NCBI GenBank assembly: GCA_000974665.1
Contig: BBSY01000005.1
Coordinates: 90,633-154,632 of the forward strand
Source of the DNA: an alpha proteobacterium U9-1i
GTDB taxonomy: Bacteria > Pseudomonadota > Alphaproteobacteria > Caulobacterales > Aquidulcibacteraceae
Direction: 5' to 3'
Length of the DNA: 64,000 nt
The notes under the pieces were generated by a model. That model was not told the origin of the DNA, searched no databases, and worked only from the letters and a program-made list of their open reading frames with translations. The position numbers and the translations under genes are program-made. Shown piece after piece: positions 49,946 to 60,832 of the stretch (position 1 is its first letter; each line of letters begins with the position of its first letter).

Positions 49946-50296
49946 TCAGGTGATTTCGTAAGTCGCGTCGACGCGGCGGACGAGGCCGACGCCATCCATT
50001 TCGTGCACCTCGGCGACGCGCTCGCCGCGATGGTTGCGATAGATCAACGTGTGCCCACGCACCCCGACGCAAAGGCCCTCAGGCACGAAGCGCACGTCCG
50101 GCGCGCGCTCAAGCGCCTTTTCGATATAGGCGCGTAGGATCGCTTTGCCCTGGATCACGCCGTCCGGCGCGAAGCCGAGAGCGGCGATATAGGGAGACGC
50201 AAACTCAACCTCCTCCGCATACAGCGCCAGGATCGCGTCGATATTGTGCGCGTTCCAAGCGTCGTAATAGCGGCGGGCGAATTCAGCGTCGTTCAC
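49946..50296 (-). CDS. SnoaL-like/NTF2-fold protein inserted in pnt operon
   Basis: A 116-residue single domain of the NTF2-like superfamily: FARRYYDAWNAHNIDAILAL, YAEEVEFASPY, GKAILRAYIEKALERAPDVR and the closing strand EVHEMDGVGLVRRVDATYEI. Such proteins act as isomerases, hydratases or binding proteins; no activity can be assigned. Its ATG overlaps the pntAA stop by four bases. Confidence 0.85.
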   Translation of the reverse strand: MNDAEFARRYYDAWNAHNIDAILALYAEEVEFASPYIAALGFAPDGVIQGKAILRAYIEKALERAPDVRFVPEGLCVGVRGHTLIYRNHRGERVAEVHEMDGVGLVRRVDATYEIT

Positions 50297-51429
50297 GCTG
50301 CGCTCTTCGGCGCGAAGTGCGGGTGCACCAGCGCGCCGCCTTTGGTGAGCATGGCGCCTTGGATGATCTCATCGTCCCAATGCGGGGCGAAAGCTTTCGT
50401 GTCTTTGTCGGTCAGCAGCGGAAGCAGCGCGAGCAAATTCTTGGCGTAAAGCGAGGACGCATCCGACGCCAAGCGCGACGGCAGATTGGTGAAGCCCATG
50501 ATTTTCACGCCGCCATCGCTGACGAGTTCGTCCGGCTTCGACAGCGGGCAATTGCCACCCTGCGCAACGGCAAGATCGATGATCACGGAACCGGGGCGCA
50601 TCGAGCGCGCCTGCGCCTCCGTAACAAGCACCGGCGCCGCACGGCCTGGGATCAAAGCGGTGGTGATGACGATGTCCTGCTTGGCAATATGCTCGGTCAC
50701 CAGCGCGGCCTGCTTGGCCTGATATTCCGCGCTCATGGGCTTCGCATAGCCGGCGGTCGTCTCAGCTTGCTTAAACTCTTCGTCCTCAACGGCGACGAAC
50801 TTGCCGCCGAGCGAGGCCACCTGCTCTTTCGTCGCCGGGCGCACATCGGTCGCGCTGACGACAGCGCCGAGGCGCCGCGCCGTGGCGATGGCCTGAAGGC
50901 CGGCGACGCCAACACCCATGATGAACACTTTCGCCGCGGCGATCGTGCCGGCGGCGGTCATCATCATCGGGAAGGCGCGGCCAAATAATCCCGCTGCCTC
51001 GATCACGGCGCGATAGCCGGCGAGGTTGGCTTGGCTCGATAGCGCGTCCATCGATTGCGCGCGGGAGATGCGCGGAATGAACTCCATCGCCAGCGCTTCG
51101 ACTTTGCGCGCGGCGAGCGCATCGACAGCGGCCTTGTCGCCGTAAGGCTCCATCAGCGACGCGAAACCCGCGCCTGCGCGGATCGCACCGATTTCTTTGT
51201 CGCTCGGTCGGCGTACTTTGACAACCAAGTCAGCCGCGCCGATGCCGCCATCGGCGGCGATCTTCGCGCCGGCGGCTTCGTAGAGCGCATCCGGGTAGCT
51301 CGACGCGGCGCCGGCGCCAGCTTGCAGCGTCACGTCGTGACCAAGCGCCGCGATCTTCTTCACCGTCTCCGGCGTCGCGGCGACACGTGTTTCACCGGGC
51401 GCGCTTTCCTTGAGGACGGTGATCTTCAT
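50293..51429 (-). CDS. pntAA: NAD(P) transhydrogenase subunit alpha part 1
   Basis: A 378-residue soluble subunit that binds NAD(H). MKITVLKESAPGETRVAATP opens it; FGRAFPMMMTAAGTIAAAKV, IMGVGVAGLQAIATARRLGA (NAD-binding fold), TDVRPATKEQVASLGGKFV and TALIPGRAAPVLVTEAQ follow, all as in PntAA. Works with pntAB and pntB. A gene for a cytochrome-oxidase-like subunit lies 4 bp upstream. Confidence 0.96.
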   Translation of the reverse strand: MKITVLKESAPGETRVAATPETVKKIAALGHDVTLQAGAGAASSYPDALYEAAGAKIAADGGIGAADLVVKVRRPSDKEIGAIRAGAGFASLMEPYGDKAAVDALAARKVEALAMEFIPRISRAQSMDALSSQANLAGYRAVIEAAGLFGRAFPMMMTAAGTIAAAKVFIMGVGVAGLQAIATARRLGAVVSATDVRPATKEQVASLGGKFVAVEDEEFKQAETTAGYAKPMSAEYQAKQAALVTEHIAKQDIVITTALIPGRAAPVLVTEAQARSMRPGSVIIDLAVAQGGNCPLSKPDELVSDGGVKIMGFTNLPSRLASDASSLYAKNLLALLPLLTDKDTKAFAPHWDDEIIQGAMLTKGGALVHPHFAPKSAA

Positions 51430-51433
51430 CGGT

Positions 51434-51742
51434 TCAGCCCATCATGCCCGAGAGCGCCGGAATGACGAGGCCGCCAACGCCCAAGAGCACGGCCTCGGCA
51501 ACCAAGGTCGCCCACCAGACGCTCGACATCTTGAAGCCCAGACCGAGGCCAACGCCGATGGCCAGAAACGCGAACAAGCCAGGGAACCAGCCGGCGCCGA
51601 TCGCGAACGCCAGCGTGAACAGCGCGATGAACATGATGATCTGGCCGCCGAGCCAGAGCGAGGCGGTCAAGAAGCCGTGGAATGTGTCCTTCTGGTCCTT
51701 GATTTCCATTTCGCCGTGATGGTGCGCGCCAGATTGCGCCAT
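51434..51742 (-). CDS. aa3-type cytochrome oxidase subunit IV-like protein
   Basis: A 102-residue protein. The N-terminal GEMEIKDQKDTFHGFLTASL matches the short bacterial subunit IV of aa3 oxidase. Beyond it are two or three more hydrophobic segments (MFIALFTLAFAIGAGWFPGL, FAFLAIGVGLGLGFK, ATLVAEAVLLGVGGLVIPAL), longer than the usual 50-residue subunit. It stands first in the pnt operon, so it may serve the transhydrogenase rather than an oxidase. Confidence 0.8.
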   Translation of the reverse strand: MAQSGAHHHGEMEIKDQKDTFHGFLTASLWLGGQIIMFIALFTLAFAIGAGWFPGLFAFLAIGVGLGLGFKMSSVWWATLVAEAVLLGVGGLVIPALSGMMG

Positions 51743-51854
51743 GCCGCTTCTCCCGAATGTCCGAACTGATCGGCCAAAACTGATGGGCGGGGTGTAAACC
51801 GCGCCGCAGGGCGGGACAAGCAGTCGAGGGGTCGCGGCCGAGCGGTCGGCTAAA

Positions 51855-52682
51855 CTAGTGCCGGCGCGCCTTTTTTCGGCGGCGCGAAACGTCCGTTCGG
51901 GCGTTGGCGGCCCGGTCCATGACCGACAAGAACTCGACTGCCTCGCCCTCGAAGCGCGCGGCCGTCAGGATGCCCGACGCGTACGCCCCGGTATCCAGCC
52001 CAATGCGTCGCGGATCGGCGTAAGGACGGTCCGACGGCGTGTGGCCGTGTACGACGCGCTGCGGCAGCGTGCGGCGATCATTCAAGAAGCGGTCGCGGAT
52101 CCAAAACAGGGCGGTGTCGGTCTGGTCCGCCAACGCAAGGTCGGGGTCGACGCCCGCGTGCACGAACACGTAGTCGCCAAGTTCAACATAGCGCGCGAGG
52201 CCGGCAAGAAACGCCGAGTGCGCCTCCGGCAACTTCGCCTTTAGGGCGGCGGCCACCTCAAGCCATTGCGCATCCTCGGACCCGAGCGAGGGCGGCGGCT
52301 GCACACCGTAAGCCATCAAAGTTTCAGTACCGCCGTGGGCGAGCCAGCCCCGGTTCTCCAACGGCGAGGCGAGGAACGCGAGCATGGATTGCTCGTGATT
52401 GCCCATCAGGAAGTGGCGCTCGAAGCCGTCGAGCCGTGTGAGCAACAGGTCAAGCACGGCCGGGCTTTGTTGGCCACGATCCACGTAGTCACCAAGGAAC
52501 ACGACGATGGGCGGTCCAGCGGGCCGTGTGTCTTGAGCCAGCCTGCCCTCAAGCAGATTGACCATGGAGAGGAGAAGGTCAGCCCGGCCATGGATGTCGC
52601 CTACGGCGTAGCCGACGCGCCCTTCCGGGAACTTCGCCGCCCGCGGCGGCGGCGCCTTCCGGAAGTACCGACCGAAATCCAT
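51855..52682 (-). CDS. Metallophosphatase, PPP-type serine/threonine protein phosphatase-like
   Basis: A 275-residue enzyme. Motifs in order: GDIHG, GDYVDRG, GNHEQS, then YVFVHAGV and HGHTPSD, the full set of a two-metal phosphatase. Known relatives dephosphorylate proteins or diadenosine tetraphosphate (ApaH-like). ATG 52682 has GGAG before it; a TTG at 52691 is the other choice. The Arg/Lys-rich tail is odd. Divergent from the polysaccharide locus. Confidence 0.9.
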   Translation of the reverse strand: MDFGRYFRKAPPPRAAKFPEGRVGYAVGDIHGRADLLLSMVNLLEGRLAQDTRPAGPPIVVFLGDYVDRGQQSPAVLDLLLTRLDGFERHFLMGNHEQSMLAFLASPLENRGWLAHGGTETLMAYGVQPPPSLGSEDAQWLEVAAALKAKLPEAHSAFLAGLARYVELGDYVFVHAGVDPDLALADQTDTALFWIRDRFLNDRRTLPQRVVHGHTPSDRPYADPRRIGLDTGAYASGILTAARFEGEAVEFLSVMDRAANARTDVSRRRKKARRH

Positions 52683-52841
52683 CTTCTCCAACTAAGCCTT
52701 GCCCGCCAAGCTCACAATCGGAGCGGGACCAACCGTCACACCTACAGGGCCTAGCCCCTGCAAGGCCAAGCCCCTGCAAGGTTTGGGCGCGTTCAACATG
52801 AATGCGGGGTCCAGGACCGGAAATTGCAGTAAAGAGCGCGC

Positions 52842-55058
52842 ATGACGCACGACGCTGAGCCCCTGGTCTCCGTCATCATGGCGAACCACAACGGCGCGGC
52901 GCACATCGCCGCGGCCGTGCGCTCCGTTTTGCGCCAAACCGAACGGCGTCTGGAGCTGATCGTTAGCGACGATGGCTCAAGCGACGACAGCCTCAACCGC
53001 GCCCGCGACGCTGCAGCTGGTGATCCGCGGTTGCTGATCCTCGCCCACGCTGCACGCGGCGGTCCGGCTGCCGCCCGCAACCGAGCACTCGCCGTCGCGC
53101 GCGGACGCTGGGTCGCGATTGTGGATAACGATGACCTCATCCACCCCGAACGCCTCGCGACATTGGTGGCGCAGGCCGAGGCCGACAACGCCGATATCGC
53201 CGCCGACAACCTCCTCACCTTTTACGAAGACGGCGCGCCAGCCCACGCGCACTTGAGACAAGCGCCGCCGCGCTGGATCGGCCCGACTGAATACTTGCGG
53301 ACAAACCACGTCTTCGGAACCGTCCCATCTTTGGGGTATTTGAAACCGATTTTCCGGCGCTCACAGCGGCTGCGGTACGATGAAAACCTCACCATCGCCG
53401 AGGACTTTGACCTGGTGGTGCGCCTGCTGATGGGGGGAGCGCGGATGCGCGTTTACCCGGAGCTTGGCTATTTCTACCGCAAGCACGCGCATTCGATCTC
53501 GCACCGCCTCAGCGCTGAGGCCTTGGGCGCCATGCTGACCGCCCAGGATCAACTTAAGAGCGACGCGCCGGCGGTCCGGCAGGCGCTCGCAGCGCGACGC
53601 CGCTCGCTGACCGACGCGCGCGGATTTACTGAAATCGTCGCCGCGTTGAAGGCCCGCCACGTCGGCACGGCGCTCAGGATCGCTGTCAGCCAACCCTCCG
53701 CAGCCGCTTTGCTTCGGGTGCCGCTGCTCGACAAGCTGTTGGGCCGCAAACAGATTTCTGCGCCCACCGAAGGGCCGCCGCGCATCGCCCTGCTTTCCCG
53801 CCAACGCATTGTCGGCGCGACCAATGGCAGCTCCGCCTATTTGCTCTCAATCGCCGAAGCCTTGGCCACGGCCGGTTACGCGGTGGATTTCATCGGCGCG
53901 TCGCCAAAAATCTTTGGCCGCTGGCCGGTCATGCGGCTGAGGCCAGAAACCAAAATCTTCGCCAGCTATCGCGTTCACGGCGCCCTCAAATTCGGCAACA
54001 TCCTGATCGCGATCGACCCGCGCGTCGCCCTCTCTGCGTCGATCGCGGTGTTGGATCGCGTGGTGGTTAAGCTCGGCCTGCCCGCACCCGGTTGGGCAAA
54101 GCCCGCCGAGTACGCGCAAGGCGCGCCGGCGACGCGCGCCGATCAGCTCTTCGTCGCGCGCGCGGTGAAATCGAATACGAAGGCGGTCATCTGCGACTAC
54201 GCCTTCTTGACCCCGCTTGCGCCCTACGCGCTCGTGGACGCACCCGTACTCACGATCATGCACGACCTCATGTCCGCGCGCGTGAGCGACTCCGCCAGGG
54301 AGAAAACGCCGGCGCAGGTTTCGGCGTTAACACCCGAGCGGGAATTCGCACTGCTCGGTCAATCGCACGCGGTACTGGCCATCCAGGCAGAAGAAGCCGC
54401 CGCCGTGCGGACCGCGCTGCCGAGCGCAGACGTGATCCTAGCGCCGCACGCCGCGCCCTGCGTCGCCGCCGCACAACCGGGACAGGACGACCTCTTGCTG
54501 TTCGTCGGCTCCAACACGTCCCCCAATGTCGTTGGCATCACGAGGTTTTTTGAGGCGAGCTGGCCACTGGTGCGGGCCAAGCGCCCCAGCGCGCAATTGC
54601 TGGTCGCGGGCTCTGTGGCGCGCGCCCTTAACGTTGTGCCCGACGGCGTTAAGGTTTTAGGCGTCGTCCCGGACCTGGCGCCGCTCTACCGCGACGCAGG
54701 CGTGGTTGTCTCCCCGCTGCACACGGGGTCAGGCCTCAAGATCAAGCTGATCGAGGCGATGGCCGCCGGCAAAGCCATCGTCGGCACGACAGTAACCGTA
54801 CAAGGCGTTGGCGACATTGTTCAGGGCGCGATGGTTATCGAAGACGACCCAATCGCCTGCGCCAACTCTATTGTCGACCTGCTCGGCGCCCCAGAACGGC
54901 GCAGCGCACTAGGGCGAGCTGCGCTCGAAACGGCGCAAGCGCATTTCTCTGCCGCGGCCTGCTATGCCGGCATGGTTGATTATGTACGAACGGGCGGTCG
55001 ATGGCAGCCCGAGGAGTTGCGCCCGCTCAAGGCGCCGAGCGTCCGCTTGTCTCAATAA
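52842..55058 (+). CDS. Two-domain glycosyltransferase (GT2 + GT4 type)
   Basis: A 738-residue protein. The N-terminal GT2 domain (about 8-240) has VSVIMANHNGAAHIAAAVRS, DDGSSDDSL and the DXD-like IVDNDDLIHP. The C-terminal GT4-like domain (about 540-700) has LLFVGSNTSPNVVGITRFFE, VLGVVPDLAPLYRDAGVVVS and the donor-binding PLHTGSGLKIKLIEAMAAGK. The middle (about 300-540) reads like the GT4 acceptor half. So it may add two different sugars. It is the first gene of the polysaccharide locus, with 163 bp to the next gene. Confidence 0.85.
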   Translation: MTHDAEPLVSVIMANHNGAAHIAAAVRSVLRQTERRLELIVSDDGSSDDSLNRARDAAAGDPRLLILAHAARGGPAAARNRALAVARGRWVAIVDNDDLIHPERLATLVAQAEADNADIAADNLLTFYEDGAPAHAHLRQAPPRWIGPTEYLRTNHVFGTVPSLGYLKPIFRRSQRLRYDENLTIAEDFDLVVRLLMGGARMRVYPELGYFYRKHAHSISHRLSAEALGAMLTAQDQLKSDAPAVRQALAARRRSLTDARGFTEIVAALKARHVGTALRIAVSQPSAAALLRVPLLDKLLGRKQISAPTEGPPRIALLSRQRIVGATNGSSAYLLSIAEALATAGYAVDFIGASPKIFGRWPVMRLRPETKIFASYRVHGALKFGNILIAIDPRVALSASIAVLDRVVVKLGLPAPGWAKPAEYAQGAPATRADQLFVARAVKSNTKAVICDYAFLTPLAPYALVDAPVLTIMHDLMSARVSDSAREKTPAQVSALTPEREFALLGQSHAVLAIQAEEAAAVRTALPSADVILAPHAAPCVAAAQPGQDDLLLFVGSNTSPNVVGITRFFEASWPLVRAKRPSAQLLVAGSVARALNVVPDGVKVLGVVPDLAPLYRDAGVVVSPLHTGSGLKIKLIEAMAAGKAIVGTTVTVQGVGDIVQGAMVIEDDPIACANSIVDLLGAPERRSALGRAALETAQAHFSAAACYAGMVDYVRTGGRWQPEELRPLKAPSVRLSQ

Positions 55059-55221
55059 GACGCGATTTTTGTCCGTATGCTGCAAGTCCTTGGCGACGCG
55101 CGGCGGTTTCGGCATGTAGACGCGCGGCGGGCGGTCTGAGCGGCGCTGCACCATTCTTGTTAGGCGAACTGGGCCCGGAACTTGCGAAGCGAGCGCCGGA
55201 ACGGACGGGAAAGTTAAAGCT

Positions 55222-55719
55222 ATGCCGATTGCGGACAGCGTGCGCCTGGGCGAAGGCGTGATGATCCATCACCCGCAACTCGTAAACCTTTACGGCTGCG
55301 CCGTGGGCGCGGGCTCGCGCGTCGGCGCATTCGTCGAAATCCAGAAAAACGCGAACATTGGCGCGCGCTGTAAGATTTCGTCGCACACATTCATTTGCGA
55401 AGGCGTCACGATCGAGGACGAAGTGTTCGTCGGTCACGGCGTCATGTTCATCAACGACATCCACCCCCGCGCCACCAACGAAGATGGCGGGGCGCAAAGC
55501 GAAGCCGATTGGGCGGTCGTGCCCACTCTGGTTAAGCGGCGCGCATCGATCGGCTCGAACGCCACCATTATGGGCGGCGTGACGGTGGGCGTTGGCGCGC
55601 TCATTGGCGCCGGCGCGGTGGTGACCAAAGATGTTCCGGACTACGCGATCGTTGCGGGCGTGCCCGCGAAGATCGTCGGCGACACGCGGAAGCAAGCTCA
55701 GAAGAAGGCGCACGGCTGA
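55222..55719 (+). CDS. Left-handed beta-helix acetyltransferase (WbpD/WlbB-like)
   Basis: A 165-residue hexapeptide-repeat acetyltransferase. Turns such as GVTIEDEVFVGHGVMFINDI with HPRA following match the enzymes that acetylate the 3-amino group of UDP-2-acetamido-3-amino sugars, as WbpD in Pseudomonas. FINDIHPRA is the usual sign. Works as a trimer. Its product step follows the oxidase and aminotransferase encoded next. ATG 55222; gap of 17 bp to the next gene. Confidence 0.87.
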   Translation: MPIADSVRLGEGVMIHHPQLVNLYGCAVGAGSRVGAFVEIQKNANIGARCKISSHTFICEGVTIEDEVFVGHGVMFINDIHPRATNEDGGAQSEADWAVVPTLVKRRASIGSNATIMGGVTVGVGALIGAGAVVTKDVPDYAIVAGVPAKIVGDTRKQAQKKAHG

Positions 55720-55736
55720 AAGCCGGCGGAAGCGAC

Positions 55737-56764
<1,028 letters not shown>

Positions 56765-56768
<4 letters not shown>

Positions 56769-57883
56769 CCGTTCCGTTTGTTGACCTGAAGGCCCAATAC
56801 CTCTCGATCAAACCGGAGGTGGACGCGGCGATCCAACACATCCTCGACAACACCCAATTCGTGCTCGGCGCCGAAGTCGCGGCGTTCGAGAAGGAATTCG
56901 CGGCCTATAGCGGCGCGGCCCATTGCATGGGCGTCAACAACGGCACCAGCGCGCTGCATCTGGCGCTGCTCGCCGCCGGCATCGGCCCGGGCGATGAAGT
57001 CATCACCACGCCGTTCACGTTCGTCGCTTCGGTTGCGGCGATCTACTACAGTGGCGCGACGCCGGTGTTCGTGGACATCGATCCGAAGACGTACCTGATC
57101 GATCCCGCCAAGATCGAAGCCGCGATCACGCCGAAGACGAAGGCGCTGTTGCCGGTTCACCTCTACGGCCAGTCCTGCGACATGGACGCGATCATGGCGA
57201 TCGCCAAGAAGCACAACCTCATTGTCATCGAAGACGCCTGCCAAGCGCACGGCTCCGAGTGGAACGGCAAGCGCGTCGGCGGCATCGGCGACATGGCCGC
57301 GTTCAGCTTCTACCCGGGCAAGAACCTCGGCGCGTACGGCGAAGGCGGCGCGGTGACGACGAACAATGCCGAATACGCCCGCAAGATCCGCATGCTGCGC
57401 GATTGGGGCGCCGAGCAGAAATACATGCACGTGCTCAAAGGCTACAACATGCGCCTTGAGGGCATGCAGGGCGCCATCCTGCGCGTGAAGCTCAAATATC
57501 TCGAGAAGTGGACCGAAGCGCGCCGCGACGCGGCCAAACGCTACGACGCGCTGTTCGCCGGCACCGGCGTCGTGACGCCGTACGTGCAAAGCCAATCGCG
57601 CCACGTCTATCACATCTACGCCGTGCGCACGCTGGATCGCAAAGCCTGGCAAGACGCGCTGAACGCCAAGGGCATTCAGTCCGGCATCCACTACCCGATC
57701 GCCATCCACCAGCTCCCGGCCTACGAAGACCTCGGCTACAAGGCCGGAGACTTCCCGCACGCCGAGCGCGCTGCCGCCGAAGAGCTGTCCCTGCCGATGT
57801 ATCCGGAACTCACCGCCGAGATGCAGGCCGAAGTGGCGGCCGCGGTGATCGAACTCGCCAATTCCGCGGAGAAAGCGGCATGA
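56765..57883 (+). CDS. DegT/DnrJ/EryC1 aminotransferase (WlbC/WbpE-like)
   Basis: A 372-residue PLP-dependent aminotransferase. [40 protein letters not shown], the PLP Asp in [13 protein letters not shown] and the catalytic Lys in [15 protein letters not shown] are all present. It probably puts an amino group on C3 of the keto sugar made by the oxidoreductase. Starts with GTG at 56765; ends overlapped by the next ATG (ATGA). Confidence 0.92.
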
Positions 57884-58848
57884 AGGTCGAAGGATCAAAG
57901 ATCCTCGTCACCGGCGGCTGCGGCCTGATCGGCTCGACGACGATCGATCAATTGCTGAAGGACAACCCGGAAAAGATCGTCATCTATGACAATCTCGTCC
58001 GCGGCTCGATGCACAACGTCGAGGAGATCCTGAAGGACAAGCGCGTCGAGCTCGTGAAGGGCGACATTCGCGACGTCGATCACGTGCGCCAAGTCACGCA
58101 AGGCATGGACGCGGTGATCCATATGGCCGCACTTCGCATCACCGCCTGCGCCGCCGATCCGCGCGAGGCGCATGAAGTGATGTGCGACGGCACGTTCAAC
58201 GTCGTTGAAGCCGCCCATCTCGCCGGCGTGAAGAAGATCGTCGCGGCCTCCTCCGCTTCGATCTACGGCCTCGCCGACCATTTCCCGACCAAGGAAACCG
58301 GCCACCCGTATGACAACCGCACCTGGTATGGCGCGGCCAAGATCATGCTCGAAGGCTTGCTGCGTTCGTTCGCCGATATGTACGGCACGAACTACGTCGC
58401 GTTCCGCTATTTCAACGTGTACGGCCCGCGGATGGACATCCACGGCAAGTACACAGAAGTGCTGATCCGCTGGATGGAGCGCATCGAAGCCGGCCAGCCG
58501 CCTTTGATCCTCGGCGACGGCTCGACGTCGATGGATTTCATCTACATCGACGACATTGCCCGCGCCAACGTGCTGGGCTTGAAGTCGGACGTGACGGACG
58601 AAGTCTTCAACGTCGCCAGCGGCGTCGAAACCTCGCTGCTCGAACTGGCCGATGCGCTCATGCGCGTCATGGGCAAGAAGCTCGATCCGGAATTTGGGCC
58701 GGAGCGCAAGGTCAACGCCGTGCCGCGCCGTTTGGCGAGCACGGAAAAGGCCGAGCGCCTGCTTGGCTTCAAGTCGCAAGTCGATCTCGACGAAGGTTTG
58801 GAACGGCTCGTCACCTGGTGGCGCGCCAACCGGGAGCACGTGGGCTGA
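57880..58848 (+). CDS. NAD-dependent sugar epimerase/dehydratase
   Basis: A 322-residue extended [56 protein letters not shown] and the active site YGAAK (Tyr and Lys) with [10 protein letters not shown]. Typical of UDP-glucose 4-epimerase or 4,6-dehydratase relatives; the exact activity is open. Overlaps both neighbours (ATGA upstream, TGATG downstream). Confidence 0.9.
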   Translation: MKVEGSKILVTGGCGLIGSTTIDQLLKDNPEKIVIYDNLVRGSMHNVEEILKDKRVELVKGDIRDVDHVRQVTQGMDAVIHMAALRITACAADPREAHEVMCDGTFNVVEAAHLAGVKKIVAASSASIYGLADHFPTKETGHPYDNRTWYGAAKIMLEGLLRSFADMYGTNYVAFRYFNVYGPRMDIHGKYTEVLIRWMERIEAGQPPLILGDGSTSMDFIYIDDIARANVLGLKSDVTDEVFNVASGVETSLLELADALMRVMGKKLDPEFGPERKVNAVPRRLASTEKAERLLGFKSQVDLDEGLERLVTWWRANREHVG

Positions 58849-59984
58849 TGATCCCGATCATGAAGCCGATGATGGACGAGCGCGAAGCTGACGCCGCGCG
58901 CCGTGTCATCCTCAGCGGCTGGACAACGCAAGGGCCGGAGGTGGCCGCGTTCGAAAAAGAGTTCGCGGACTATGTCGGCGCGCCCTACGCGGCCGCGGTC
59001 TCGAACTGCACGACCGCTTTGCACTTGGCGTTGCTCGCTGTCGGCGTCTCGGCCGGCGACGAGGTGATCACGGTTTCGCACTCCTACATCGCGACCGCCA
59101 ATTCGGTGCGCTATTGCGGCGCCGAGCCGGTGTTCGTCGATGTCGAGCCGAAAACGTTCAACATCGATCCGGACAAGATCGAAGCGGCCGTCACGTCGAA
59201 GACGAAGGCGATCCTCGTCGTCCACCAGATCGGCATGCCGTGCGATCTCACGCGCATCGTCCCGCTCGCCGCGAAGCTCGGCTTGCCGGTGATCGAGGAT
59301 GCGGCCTGCGCGATCGGCAGCGAAATCCTCTGGAACGGCGAATGGCAGCGCATCGGCCGCCCGCACGGCGACATCGCCACGTTCTCCTTCCACCCGCGCA
59401 AAATCATGTCGACCGGCGACGGAGGCATGCTCACCACGCGCCACGCCGCCTACGACAAGCAATTCAAACTGCTGCGCCAGCACGGCATGAGCGTGCCGGA
59501 CACCGTGCGTCACGGCTCGGCCCAGGTGATCTTCGAGACTCACCCGGTTCTCGGCTACAATTATCGCATGACCGACATCCAGGCCGCTGTCGGCCGCGAG
59601 CAGTTGAAGCGTCTTGCTGACGTCGTCCCCGCACGCCGGGCGATGGCGGACAAATATCGCGAGATCCTCGCCAACAATATCGGCATCGAATTGCCGGAAG
59701 AGCCGGACTACGCGCGCAGCAATTGGCAGAGCTTCAGCGTGAAGCTGCCGGCCAATTGCAACCAACGCCAAGTGATGCAGACCATGCTCGACGCTGGCAT
59801 CGCCACGCGCCGCGGCATCATGTGCGCGCACCGCGAGGATGGCTACAAGAACGGCCACGATTTCGATCTGCCGCACTCGGAAGACGCGCAAGACCGCCGC
59901 ATCATTCTGCCGCTCTACCCGCAGCTCACCGATGGCGAGCTCGACAAGATCGCCACCACTTTGAAGATGGCGTGCGCGGCCTGA
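58848..59984 (+). CDS. DegT/DnrJ/EryC1 aminotransferase (perosamine-synthetase-like)
   Basis: A 378-residue PLP aminotransferase. [40 protein letters not shown], the PLP Asp in IEDAACAIGSE and the catalytic Lys in FSFHPRKIMSTGDGG are present. The HPRK form matches perosamine-type C4 aminotransferases. A second such enzyme in the operon suggests an amino group at another carbon. Overlaps both neighbours by TGATG. Confidence 0.9.
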   Translation: MIPIMKPMMDEREADAARRVILSGWTTQGPEVAAFEKEFADYVGAPYAAAVSNCTTALHLALLAVGVSAGDEVITVSHSYIATANSVRYCGAEPVFVDVEPKTFNIDPDKIEAAVTSKTKAILVVHQIGMPCDLTRIVPLAAKLGLPVIEDAACAIGSEILWNGEWQRIGRPHGDIATFSFHPRKIMSTGDGGMLTTRHAAYDKQFKLLRQHGMSVPDTVRHGSAQVIFETHPVLGYNYRMTDIQAAVGREQLKRLADVVPARRAMADKYREILANNIGIELPEEPDYARSNWQSFSVKLPANCNQRQVMQTMLDAGIATRRGIMCAHREDGYKNGHDFDLPHSEDAQDRRIILPLYPQLTDGELDKIATTLKMACAA

Positions 59985-60832
59985 TGAGCGACAGCGCACT
60001 CCCCGCGCACGAACCGCCCGTCGTCGAGATTCGGCCAAGCCGCGGCTTGTTCGATCTCGATCTCAAAGGCGTGTGGGCCTATCGCGAATTGCTGTTCGTG
60101 CTGATTTGGCGTGACCTTTCGGTGCTGTACAAGCAAGCAGCCCTCGGCGCCGGCTGGGCGGTGATCCAACCCGTGTTCGCGGTCACGATCTTCACCATCG
60201 TCTTTGGCAATTTCGCAAACATGCCGTCGGACGGCATTCCCTATCCGGTGTTCGCGTTCGCGGCCGTGTTGCCGTGGACCTATTTCGCGGAAGCCGTCCG
60301 CCGCTCCAGCACCAGCCTCGTCAACGATTCTGAGTTGGTGCGGAAGGTCTATTTCCCGCGCTTGATCATGCCGCTCGCGACCGTGATCGCGCCGCTTGTC
60401 GATTTCTGCATCGCTTTCGGCGTGCTGGTGGCCTTGATGCTGTTCTACGGCATCGACTTTACGTGGAAGCTCGCGGCCATCCCGCCGCTGATGGTGGTGT
60501 CGCTGCTGCTGGCGCTTTCGATCAGCCTTTGGCTTGGCCCAATCAACGTGCGCTTTCGCGATGTGAAGCACACCATCCCGTTCATGATGCAGATCTGGAT
60601 GTACGCCTCGCCGATCGTCTATCCGCTCTCGATGATTCCCGCCGAATGGCGCGGCCTCTATGCGCTCAACCCGATGGTGGGCGTCATAGAAGGCTTCCGC
60701 TGGGCGATCTTCGATCGCGGCGAACCGAATTTCATGGCGCTCGCGATCTCGATGAGCGTGATCCTCGTGCTTCTCGTCGGCGGCTTGGTGTTCTTCAAGC
60801 GCTCCGAGCGTTCGTTCGCGGATGTGATCTGA
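59984..60832 (+). CDS. wzm: ABC transporter permease for polysaccharide export (Wzm-like)
   Basis: A 282-residue inner-membrane protein with six hydrophobic segments. The pattern LIWRDLSVLYKQAALGAGWA before segment one, the region YPVFAFAAVLPWTYFAEAVR and the late LNPMVGVIEGFRWAI are characteristic of O-antigen exporters. Works with the ATPase encoded next to move a lipid-linked glycan across the membrane. Overlaps both neighbours by TGATG. Confidence 0.92.
   Translation: MSDSALPAHEPPVVEIRPSRGLFDLDLKGVWAYRELLFVLIWRDLSVLYKQAALGAGWAVIQPVFAVTIFTIVFGNFANMPSDGIPYPVFAFAAVLPWTYFAEAVRRSSTSLVNDSELVRKVYFPRLIMPLATVIAPLVDFCIAFGVLVALMLFYGIDFTWKLAAIPPLMVVSLLLALSISLWLGPINVRFRDVKHTIPFMMQIWMYASPIVYPLSMIPAEWRGLYALNPMVGVIEGFRWAIFDRGEPNFMALAISMSVILVLLVGGLVFFKRSERSFADVI

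Noticed and set aside
52753..52781. 13-bp direct repeat (AGCCCCTGCAAGG twice) ahead of the polysaccharide locus
   Set aside because: Only two copies, no symmetry and no link to a mobile element; probably a local duplication.
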